Assembly: GCA_963662155.1 (NCBI GenBank)
Contig: OY759261.1
Span: 43,802,556-43,866,555, forward strand
Direction of reading: 5' to 3'
Length of the DNA: 64,000 nt
Source of the DNA: Lamellibrachia columna
Taxonomy: Eukaryota; Annelida; Polychaeta; Sabellida; Siboglinidae
Part shown: piece after piece, positions 35,991-46,456 of the stretch
How the letters are laid out: the number at the start of each line of letters is the position of its first letter
Numbering within the stretch: the first letter of the stretch is position 1
Program-made: the position numbers and the translations under genes
The notes under the pieces: model-generated
Database searches by the model: none
What the model was told of the DNA's origin: nothing
The model's input: the letters and a program-made list of their open reading frames with translations, nothing else

Positions 35991-38900
35991 TCTAAATTGA
36001 ACTGAAATGGCAAAATCTAACGAATTGTTTTTTCAATATTTATTCATTAGAATGTTTGTTTTATACAATAGTTGATATGGTGATCCAGCATACATGACAA
36101 AACATGCGTAAATAATATTAGAAGTCTACTTTATTGATATTGAATTATGCATATTCAATCATAGCTATGGACTTCCGCCGGAAGTAGTCAATCGAAGATG
36201 GCGCCTACAACAGACAAACAGAAGCATCCTCTATATTTGGCCCATGTTTGTACAAGTACTACTAGTCAAATAAGGGGCAAAGAGAAATCCCATACAACGA
36301 CGGCGCTTTATCATGCTGCTAGCTCCAGAAGGGGTTGTTTGGAGATTAACAATGGATTTTACGAATATTTCACCATCCAGGTGGCATAGGTTTATTATCG
36401 ATATCAACAACATTATACTTGAGTTGTATTATCTTGTAAGTATGTTTTATTAGCTATGCCCCGGCTGATTAATTGCACTACTAATAAATATGTGCCCCAA
36501 TACATTAATAGCAGTTCCAATTAAATATGCAAATATAGAATATATAATTTCTATATACAATACCAAACTAGCTTTTCATCATTATGAGAATTAAAGCCGA
36601 AATTGTTTGTAGGTGATCCCTTAGCAAGACTCGAAGAGGCAGAGGACAGGTAGTCCGTTGACGAAAATTTTTCATGTATCGTGTGAGCAGTGACAATTAA
36701 AATATTTCAGAGAACTAGAAAATAGTACACAAAGCCTGAAACGGGATATGCAATACACATTTGTTTCACTAATTGATATGTAGAAAAGAAATAATGTGAC
36801 ACAATACTGTAATGTAGGTGGATTTGCTATAATGTAGTTATTATTCTACAGCTACCGCTAAAATAAATAAACAAACACAGTCACTTCAACAATCAATACA
36901 TAATCTTGGAAACTTGAAGCTATGTCTGTCAGTTATCATAATGAAGGTAAAGGAAGTGTATTGCATTACGGAATAAACTTCCATCGCCCAGCTGCTGTTA
37001 TGCATATCACTCGATCAGTACCAACCTCTCCGGGTTTCGCCTTGCAAGCCATGACGAAATGCAATCCATGCACGGCGCTGCGTCCTGTAGGCGTACACAC
37101 CAGCACTGACAATACAGTACCACGTTCCTGTACACACATATAACACACTTTGTTTTTATTCGTCTTTATATTGGAACAACTGTTTCATTCTTCACATATT
37201 TTGTTCCGACTGGCTGTCAACGTCCAGCACAACACCGCATCAAGCAAACAGTGCGTGTCATAGGCGTAGAATGTGTATTTAATCCGAAGCCAGACAAACC
37301 ACGAAGTGGGGTCTTGCACTAATGGGTCTTGTCAGGTGCGTTAACTTCGCTTGTGTTATATAACACATGCTAATCGGCCGGTCAACAGTAATAAACCCTT
37401 GTTGGACTAGCCGCAATCCATTTTGTGATCTCTTGAATGTTCACGGGCAGCTGAACAACTGTATTGTCAGTGCTGGATATAGGCAACGAACCATGACAGG
37501 CATTGTCCTTCGACAACAGACGATGTTGCCTGTGTTTTCATAATAGCATGTAAGCTGCATGTTTATGTCGGTCGATGTCAAATGCTACGCTCCGATCCAA
37601 TAGAAGCCGTACCACCCCTGTGTGGCTGTTACTGACGTTCTAATGCTCATTCAGAAGCGCTGTTTCAGTTGATGGGGTATCATAATCAGATTTGGGGTTA
37701 TTTACATTGTAATTGGAATAGAGGCTACCCGAATATCCCGTGTCGCCTCTGTTGCATAATATACCACTAAGGTAATAGTGAAATCGCGTGGGATTGTCGA
37801 CAGAAGTATGACACGCATTCGAGCGAATCTTTGTTGTGCGTTGAAACAATCGCGTATCTATGCCAACGCGCTTATTCAAAAGAGCAGGTTTATTAATTTT
37901 ATTGTGATACATTGTGGGAACTCATAGAACATGACATTTTGGTACGCACGTCAAACCACCGTTAGAGAGCACAAACGTCGCAGGCTTCTTTATCCTACCT
38001 CATTTTCGTTGTCCTTCGGGGTCTACTTCAAAGCTGCTTGGGCTATATTGTCATCACCCTTTTGTAAAACGGGGTCGACTCTTGGGGTGAACAAATCATC
38101 CATTTTAAGTTCTGCAGTTAGTTTCAGAAGTTCTTTGTTAGAAGTCTTTTGTGGCCAGAAAATTGGCATGATGTTTCGAAGATATGTTGTGTGGACGTTT
38201 GAAATTCATATCTGATTTATTTCAGTCATCCGCCAGCTGTCTGAAATATGTAGTTTAGTGGACGAGAGATGATCTTCTTTTTCGTATCACACCTTGGTCG
38301 TCTCATGGACAAAATAACCTTTTTCGACTTTTTTTTATAAACAAAATATCTAATAACGTTATAAAATTTAATGATAGCGAGCGTAATTCACAACAACATG
38401 ACACCAACACACATAAAGACCTCCAGTTTACCACAATTTCACGCATCTTTTTTACGTTGTATGTTATTTCCTTAGAGCTTATCATGTCTTGAGAGCTGAC
38501 CAGAGCTGCCATGTTGTGTCGAGGAACATGTGAAAGATCTTGGCACGATCTAAACACTGAAAAGGGATGTCCAGTGTCCCAACAGCTAGGACATTAGGTG
38601 AAAGCATTTCTACTCATTACAAGTTCTATCGGGGACAGCTCTTTATAATACACTGGAAAGAATTGACAAATGATTATTGGTAAATCTTCTATTATGTATG
38701 CCGTGGCGGTTTATTTAAATACGGGACGAAATATGTTAAATTGTTCTGAAACCGCCAAGGTAACAGCACATTGACATCTCGTAATACCCAGCGAGTGTGT
38801 CATACGTATCAGTCGTCTGAGACACCGTACATATTACACATAAACAATATTAGACGATTTCAAAAGAACGCAGCAAGTTTGATTGAAAGCCACTATGAAG

Positions 38901-39231
38901 GCACACTCGAATAATTGTCACTCTGTCGTTTTTGACTCGCTGAGAATCCCCAGGTTGGTCTTAGGAAATTGGTTGGCCCAATGTGTCCACATGCGTCTTT
39001 ATATACGGTACACATTGGCATTTGACATATTCAATTACAAATCAGTTCATATTATTTTCTGATTTATTTCTTGATCACATAATTATGCTGCCTGATATTG
39101 CAGTGATGTCCATGTCATCTTGTTATGGCCTGATACGTCCCATCTGGGGAACGTACCTGGCATTCAACATTATTCAAACGAGCAAAATTGCCCATCCTCC
39201 TGACGGGATCTTGGTAGTTCACACGTGACTG
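35991..39231. other. Spacer of the inverted duplication, no firm gene
   Basis: Unique-looking DNA with short frames of no recognised family on both strands (for example near 36.92-37.14 and 37.64-37.91 kb). One promoter-like site is listed separately. Confidence 0.4.
36168..36210 (+). promoter_or_regulatory. Candidate promoter: paired ETS sites plus YY1-like ATGGCG start
   Basis: ACTTCCGCCGGAAGT (two ETS cores, nearly palindromic) lies 10 bases upstream of gaagATGGCGCC, which resembles a YY1-type initiator containing the start codon. The frame from that ATG (36198) runs 63 codons. A donor-like CTT|GTAAGT lies at about 36434. No following exon was recognised, so this rests on motif spacing only. 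Confidence 0.3.
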
Positions 39232-41633
39232 GAAAATGTAATGGCTTCCTGAATTTGCGACGTACAACTGCCAGTCATAGTAACGTGTAACGACGCCTTG
39301 CCGTGTGTGACGTAACTTTGGATAATCGAAGAAAAGACGCACGACGTTGTGAACAATTGCACGTAATTGTTCGCGTAGCGTGGCCGGCAGCGGTACGTAA
39401 TAATTGTAAAGAATAATTCGACTGTTCATAGAAAGAGAAATGGCGGGTGAATTTCGAACCCCTGAAAGTTTGGCACCCGAGATGCAAATAATCTAGGCGT
39501 GACATAGCATACAAACGGTGGTTTATAATAAGATAGTGCCCACAGTAACGACGATAATTAAAACATTCACTCTGTCATATTTTAATTGTGTGATTCTCTG
39601 TCGCATGCACATCACCTGTTATTCCATGTCACCGACACAACCACTCTTCAATCATCCCATCCTCCTGTCACTTCTCAGACTTGACGTCCTACAATGTTAC
39701 CAGTAATGGTCCGGTACGCTGCTCTCTAACACACGTCACCACAGCTAGGAGTGTTTTAGCATAACGCAAAGCATCTAATGTTATATTCGAACAATCAATT
39801 ATTGACACAACTTTGCGAGGAAAAGAACCGTTTTATATAAAGAAAAGCGTAATAGTCACATTTACCAAATAATATGGCGTATTCATCTGGCGCAAAATTT
39901 AATTGCTGATAATTATATGTGTGTCACCAATTGGAAGGCTGTCGCAGGGTGGTTCTCAGTATTCTTGTGGTTAAACATAGTACGAAATATACAAATAGTA
40001 TGACCTTTTTCCATGCTGATGTCATGTTTCCTTTTTTTTATAATGCCTCATCCTTTTGCAAACTCGAACCCATAACACAGGACAGTTAGCGAACCCAGCG
40101 AAGCATATCATTATATCATTTACTCCAAAAAATGTCCAGTGACGCTAATCATTCACCAGAGACAACCCTTCATATCAGTCCACACACACACTTATACGTA
40201 CGACACAACGTGTAGAGAAATGTTGCATTTTCTGTTGCAATTGCAGTCTGTCTTCTTCCAGTTATAACGGCCAATAGTCAGCAACCTACAGCAATGGCAA
40301 TCCAACAATGCTGTTTAGACTGTTACGAAGGGCGGCTACACAACCGTTCTCCTTCGATGTTTCAACGGCAAAATGTTGAAGTTGCTGTTGACCCTTGAGA
40401 CTTGTCGCTCACTTTGGCGGCAAGTGCAAGGAGTTAACTTTTGCGGAACGCGCAAGGCACTCACTTTAGCGGCACGCGCAAGGCGTCCACTTTAGCGGCA
40501 ACCACAAAGCGTTCACTTTGGCGGCACACACAAGGCGTTCAATTTGGTGGCACCCACAAGGCGTTCACTTTGGCGGCACCCACAAGGCGTTCACTTTGGC
40601 GGCACACACAAGGCGCTCACTTTGGCGGTACGCGCAAGGAGCTCACTTTGGCGGCACGCACAAGGTTAAGCAACAGAAGCGACACCTGTCGTAATGGACA
40701 TTCGTTACCAACATTTCCGTTCAAGTGACTGTCGCCAGGTCGTATTCTTCAGTGTTGTGGTGGAAAGAATTCTCTTCGTCGTGTCCACTTAGGACATATC
40801 TTCCGGCAAATTGAAGTCGTATCTGTATAGAGAGAAACATGTTACTTGACGCGGGACATTGTAGGACACGTACACCAGTAAAGCAAACACGCGTTGATGT
40901 CGTGATACCAATGCCGGATTAACCATGGTACAAATGGTACACTCGTACCAGGCGTTACTCGTACCATAAAAAGCCCCTCCCCCACAAAATCAATCATAAT
41001 CCATCCTCTTCGACAACTAATTTGGTGGTGGAAAGTGGTTGGATGTCACTCTTTGTTTGGTCAGGAGAATTTGTACTGTGTTTTCTTTATACTTTATTTT
41101 CGTGTATTATTTTCTGTTTGTTATCACTGTTTGTCATCACTGTATGCTATAATTGTTACTAGTCACTGTATGTTGTATTTTTTATACGCTGTATGTTCTT
41201 GTGTCTGTGATTGTATGCTGTTGTCGACAACAATCTGTGAATTCTCATACTCAAGATAGTTGAATAACTGTTAATACGTAGTTACCTCCATAGTCAGTGA
41301 CATGCGTCTCGATCTTCGTCTATCACACACTCAGTAAGGGGTCACCAAAAGTTGATACCAGGCACCAACATTGCTAATCGGGTACCGTGTAATACGATGT
41401 TGTTGTTTGATTGTACAGCAGCTGGTGTGGGTCAAGCATACGACAAAGTTACATCGTGCTTATGAAGGGGACTAATTTTTATCTCCGATAATGTTATTGG
41501 TACACACTTAATTCATACGTCCAATGCATTAGATATTGGTAGTAGGTCTAGTGATATATCTACACACACAGCTGGTCTTATTATCCACAAAGGAAATGTT
41601 TGTTGCAACAACTGATTTGGAAATCATCGTAAT
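39232..41633 (-). repeat. Right arm of the large inverted duplication
   Basis: Reverse complement of left-arm blocks: 39232-40190 (ending cctgaatttgcgacgtacaa) pairs with 31150-32262, the array at 40.4 kb with 27.65-30.33 kb, and 40680-41633 with 26799-27640. It lacks the SINEs and the PLE-like piece present on the left. 40191-40400 has no obvious partner. Confidence 0.88.
40400..40670. repeat. 26-bp minisatellite, about 10 copies, inverted relative to 27.65-30.33 kb
   Basis: caaggcgttcactttggcgg plus caccca repeats at 26 bp, the reverse-complement family of the left-arm array, with ten instead of about one hundred units. The sense that encodes THKAFTLAAPTRRSLWR-type repeats is plus here and minus on the left. 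Confidence 0.95.
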
Positions 41634-41794
41634 AACTATAATTCGTACATTTCAACATAAAGACACATTTAAAAAGAAACAGCGGAACAATTAATACAAA
41701 CCCAACATGGCTATAACTCTGAAACGTAGTAGCTAATGGAATAGCGTACAGCTGCGCTAAACAAAGTTTTTAATAGTTTGTACTGCAATCTTTG

Positions 41795-42455
41795 GTAGAC
41801 ATGGACTGAGAGTAAGTCTAGAGAAGACGGAGGTGCTTTGGGTCGGGCAGCGGGAAACTATCTTGACATAAGACTGGATGGGAAGAAACTGAAACAAGGA
41901 GACAGCTTTGTACTTCTGGGTGGAGCGGTTTGCGGGGACGGCGGCAAGGAGACGGGAATTCGCAGGAGATTACAAGCTGGGGCGAGTGCGTGGAGGAAAG
42001 TGGAATGGGTGACACATATCTCGAAAGCTAAAAGGAAAGGTTTTCAACTCATGCCTAACACTAGCATACCTATACGGCCTAGAGACCATGGCGATGACAG
42101 AAAAACAACAAGAGAGACTGCAAGTTTGCGAGAGTAACTGGGTGAGAAGAATTCACGAGTGAAAAGAATCGACAAGCGAATACTGGCGGAGCTGAGGGAG
42201 GAAGTTGGTGTTTCACGTGGAAGCTGGTGAGGAGCCGGCTAAAGTGGGCTGGACATGTGGACATAATGGAAGGGGCACGATTGACGACGAGAGAGGATGC
42301 GCTTGGACTAGAGGGTAGAAGGAGAAGACCGAGACTGAGATGGGAGGACTGTGTTAAGAGAGACTTAGTGGGAGTGAGAGGGAAGAATGAGGGCGAGGGA
42401 TAGAGGGGAGTGGAGACGATTGGTGGAGACGGTAGTAAAACGGGACAAATTATAA
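41795..42455 (+). pseudogene. LINE C-terminal relic
   Basis: Blocks in shifting frames: GLRVSLEKTEVLWVGQR, DIRLDGKKLKQGDSFVLLGG, ICGDGG-like and IRRRLQAGASAWRKVE. Then YGLETMAMTEKQQERLQVCE with NWVRRI, a degenerate KVGWTCGH (usually K-W-A-G-H-V), and RRRRPRLRWEDCVKRDL-like in another frame. This is the thumb/C-terminal half of a further LINE family, distinct from the others here. RT motifs A-C are missing. Confidence 0.8.
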
Positions 42456-43325
42456 AGGGGAAATAAAAAGAAAAAAATCGACGACCAGTATCGGTGCCAG
42501 CCCCACCCCGGACTACAGGGAAAAGTAGGAAAGCAACAACAACTGCAATTATTTAATGAAATCACAAATGACATTTTAACCAGTAGTATTTGATTCGTGG
42601 ACTGTTAATGGTTTATATGATATCGCGCGCAGATATATGCTGACCTGCATCTAACTTTGGTTCCAACTTGGGAGCCAAGTCTGTCCATCGGTGTGACTTG
42701 ACATCGTAGCACGACAGTATGTGGGTCATTCTCTAGATATAGACCACAACAGTGCAGTGGATATACTATTTAGTTTACTGGTAGTATATAATTGTGTGGT
42801 TGCTGTGAATCTTCTACTACTACATTTAATAATGATTTTAAGACAAATGAAAATAACAGTTTTTATTTTAAAATAAGACATACACTTCATTGTACAAAAA
42901 TTATTATGGCACAAATGTTACTACTATAAAATATAGTCTTATTTATAGTTCTTGCAATTAAAATAAAACAGCTGACATGTACAACACTATACAGTATGAT
43001 ATTAAATGTTTGCCCAACAAACAATTATATTGGTCAAACATTCATAAAAAATTGTTATAACATCTTTATATACACATTTCAAATACCCCCTCTATTATTG
43101 TGTGGTATAATACCCAGTTCAAATGATTGAGCTAAAATTAAAGGGGTTGTCTGATTACAGAGGCTGGTCAGATATGCAGATGTGGCAAACAACACACACC
43201 ACACACACACGCACGCACGTACGCACGCACGCACGCACTCACACAGTTGAAATACAGTAAAAATATTACCTATTTAATTCATTGTACTCTCACAAATCAA
43301 TAAATATAATATATGTATTGGCAAA
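42456..43325. other. AT-rich DNA with dispersed repeat copy 2 and CA/CACG microsatellite
   Basis: 42720-42853 repeats the sequence at 20963-21093 in direct orientation. 43190-43250 is a (CA/CACG)n tract. No gene is recognised. Confidence 0.7.
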
Positions 43326-43364
43326 ATAAATAAATATATACATATTTATTTGTCAGAGCATATG

Positions 43365-43395
<31 letters not shown>

Positions 43396-43434
43396 CATAT
43401 GCTCTGACAAATAAATATGTATATATTTATTTAT
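43326..43434. repeat. Long near-perfect palindrome (109 bp)
   Basis: catatttatttgtcagagca and the following tatgtatata are mirrored exactly by tatatacatatgctctgaca and aataaatatg. The arms are about 50 bp with no spacer beyond the central TA tract. It could extrude as a cruciform or be the two fused ends of a small element. Confidence 0.95.
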
Positions 43435-43744
43435 ATATAAATATATACATATTTACATACATTTGAATTACATTAATAAATTTAACAACTTCATTGGTTG
43501 TATATGTTTTTTAACATAATGTGTCAACAATACTACCTCACACAGTATAAAACAGATCACAGATATGGCAATTTGCATATTGCACAACTTGCTCTGACAT
43601 TGTGGTTCAGTACCACAGGTTAACTGACAACTTTTTAAAAATAATAATAACAAAGACATACAAAGACAGGTGTGTACAGGTATCACATATGAACACAGTG
43701 ACAGAGGTAAAGAAGTGTCCTGCCGAGGATGTCACGTGAGACTA

Positions 43745-44095
43745 TCGCATATGTATAATATAATAGTTTGTGACTGTCTGTCTGTATGTCCCCTCATATC
43801 TCCGTTAGTTTCGCATGCATGGAGTTGAAATTTTGTAGGCGTGACTGGGGATCCATTTGGATGGTTCGTCAGCAACGCTATGCGTGTTTTCTACGATTCT
43901 ACCAAGTTACGTGAACTACGACAAACGTCCACATACGTTCTTTCGCACGCTTCGTGAAACCAGCAGTTGTACATGATTTTTAGGGCACGAAGTTGTCATT
44001 GCCCTAACAAAACTTGACTGGGTGGTGCAAGGAGTCATAGGCTTTTTCAGTGGCTGCCTTTTCCCCAGTGCAACGCGGGGTAACTCGCCTAGTAT
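43745..44095 (+). mobile_element. Non-autonomous Helitron-like element
   Basis: It starts near tataatataatagtttgtga with ctgtctgtctgtatgtcccc and ends in a hairpin, CCCCAGTGCAACGCGGGG, followed by taactcgcCTAG|T. A GC-rich hairpin a few bases before a terminal CTRR and AT-rich 5' start are Helitron hallmarks. It has no TIRs and no Rep/helicase coding. Confidence 0.6.
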
Positions 44096-44553
44096 GACAT
44101 AAAGTATACTATGTTGGCAGTATATAGTCGATGAGATCAATGCCTGATGACATGTGTGCTGTTCAATCTTCCTCTCCATCTGTATCCCCAGTGCAACGCG
44201 GGGTAACTCGCCTAGTATAACATAAAGTATACTATGTTGGCAGTATATAGTCGATGAGATCAATGCCTGATGACATGTGTGCTGTTCAATCTTCCTCTCC
44301 ATCTGTATCCCCAGTGCAACGCGGGGTAACTCGCCTAGTATAACATAAAGTATACTATGTTGGCAGTATGTAGTCGATGAGATCAATGCCTGATGACATG
44401 TGTGCTGTTCAATCTTCCTCTCCATCTGTATCCCCAGTGCAACGCGGGGTAACTCGCCTAGTATAACATAAAGTATACTATGTTGGCAGTATGTAGTCGA
44501 TGAGATCAATGCCAGATGACATGTGTGCTGTTCAATCTTCCTCTCCATCTGTT
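44063..44553. repeat. 123-bp tandem repeat carrying Helitron 3' ends
   Basis: Four hairpin-CTAG ends lie at 44063, 44186, 44309 and 44432, exactly 123 bp apart. Each is followed by the same filler (taacataaagtatactatgt...ttcctctccatctgta). As 123 = 3 x 41, a minus frame stays open with a 41-residue repeat (MERKIEQHTCHQALISSTTY...); I see no reason to call it a protein. Confidence 0.95.
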
Positions 44554-44899
44554 TCGCACTGGAAACACACAATAGATATACATGCAACACAATGAAACGT
44601 CACCAACATCTTTGTAGAATCCCCATGGAAACTGTCGGAACAAACAGCTAGTAGGAAAACAGGTTACGATGGTGGGCAATACTGGTTTACCTGCATTCCA
44701 CACGTGTATTAAAATGGGTTGCTGAGTAAAAAGATCATATCCACCTAGAACAGTTCAAACTCCATTCTCAACTGATGCAGCCTATCACAAATGTGGTTCG
44801 TTGATGTCCAAATAGGTAGTGCGTATTTTTTTTAAATCATCGAAAGAATTGACTTTAGTCGTTACATCTGGTAAGGCTCAAAATAGTGGATTTCCAAAA

Positions 44900-46260
44900 G
44901 GGTGAACACTGTATAGGTCAATGCTGATCATGGGTGTGACTTCCATCTTCTAGCCGATCGCATGACAAAGTTACGAAATTTCACCTATGGTGAAATTTAT
45001 GAGTTTTCAGCATCTTCAATTAATGTTTAACCAAACAATAAGTAATTTAATAGCTTGTCTGATGATTTCACAAACACTGTATAAAAAAGTTGCGCAAATG
45101 AACTGGCGTGTTGCAGTGGATACTAGGTAGTTTTGAATTTTTGCAAAATGAATTTGAAATGAGACTAGCGAAAACATTTAATTGAGGAGGAACCTTTATT
45201 TTTGTCAACAGTTGGCCAATACTGACACACTGATTGAAGCACCAATAATGACACACTGACTGAAGCACCAATACTGACACACTGACTGAAGCACCAATAC
45301 TGACACACTGACTGAAGCACCAATACTGACACACTGACTGAAGCACCAATACTGACACACTGACTGAAGCACCAATAGGGACAGGATCTTCTGATGTTGT
45401 TCGATAGTGCCAAATCTTTCATTGTAAATCGTACACTCACAGGATGAAAATTGTTTTAAATTCATGTAATGATAATGAACCCTTGTAATGAGAAATAATG
45501 ATCATTGTCATTGCTGGCACCGTCATTATGACAATGCTAGCAAGTAGGCATGACACTCACCGTGCAGTGACACTGCTTTTTTATTTTCTATATTTTCATT
45601 CCAATAAATGTATGAAACTTCTACAGCACACTGACATATTTGGTTGTTTTCCTTACATGTATAACTGGCCATTGATAGTAATGAAAATGACAGTTTGTAA
45701 TGATAATAAAAAATTATGTAGTCACATAATGATAATGAAAACGATAAAGAAACATTTATTTTTGACATTATGATTATGGTAAAGATAACAAACACTCCAT
45801 TATGACTCCAACCCTGGCTACCACACCAGCCTGTAAATGTAAATGAGGAACATTAAAAAAATAAAATTGTTTTATTTCCATTATTTCACAACATACTCTT
45901 TTGAAATGTGGGTATGTTTTTTTACTGAATAACCCATTTATGCATCTGACTTTGACAGCCTGTAAACATACCAATAATTAAAGGTCCCTCTTCAATTAAA
46001 TTTGTTTGCTAGTCTTATTTCAAATTAATTTTGCTAGCTCATGCTAGCTCATTTGTGCAACTTTTGTATGTAGCTTTTGTGAAGTCATCAGACAAACTAT
46101 TAAATTACTTAATGTTTGGTCAAACAATGACAAACATTAATTGAAGTGAAAATGGAAACGCTGAAAACTAATAAATTTCAACCTTCGTGAAATTTTGTCA
46201 CTTTGTCATGTAATCGGCGAGAGGATGAAAGTCACGCCTATGATTGGCACTGACCGATTC
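44900..46260. mobile_element. TIR element of about 1.36 kb with ~200-bp inverted ends
   Basis: 44925-45105 (gtgtgacttccatcttctag, gcatgacaaagtta, ttcaattaatg, gtaatttaatagcttgtctg, gttgcgcaaatgaactg) is mirrored by the reverse complement of 46030-46250 with roughly 80-85% identity. The interior has a 26-bp array and GATAAT-rich DNA but no transposase. The exact ends and target duplication are unclear. Confidence 0.75.
45212..45376. repeat. 26-bp minisatellite, 6 copies
   Basis: gaagcaccaatactgacaca plus ctgact repeats every 26 bp inside the TIR element. It opens all three minus frames (LVLQSVCQYWCFSQCVSIGA) as an artefact. Confidence 0.95.
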
Positions 46261-46456
46261 ACGATAGGCTAAATCAGCTGAGGTTGGAGCTTTAAGCTAA
46301 TAGTGCATATTCATAAAATTTAATGTCCAACATTAATATTTTGTGTACATGCAAGAACCATCGATACAAAGTCTTTATTTCACACAAAAGGATTTTCCCC
46401 TTCAACACAGTTACCTTGAAACAAATGCCAGTACATACTGGCCTAGGCTGACTTAC

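Noticed and set aside
43916..44590. 224-codon frame with a 41-residue repeat
   Set aside because: The repeat is 123 bp of Helitron-end sequence; nothing outside the repeat supports coding.
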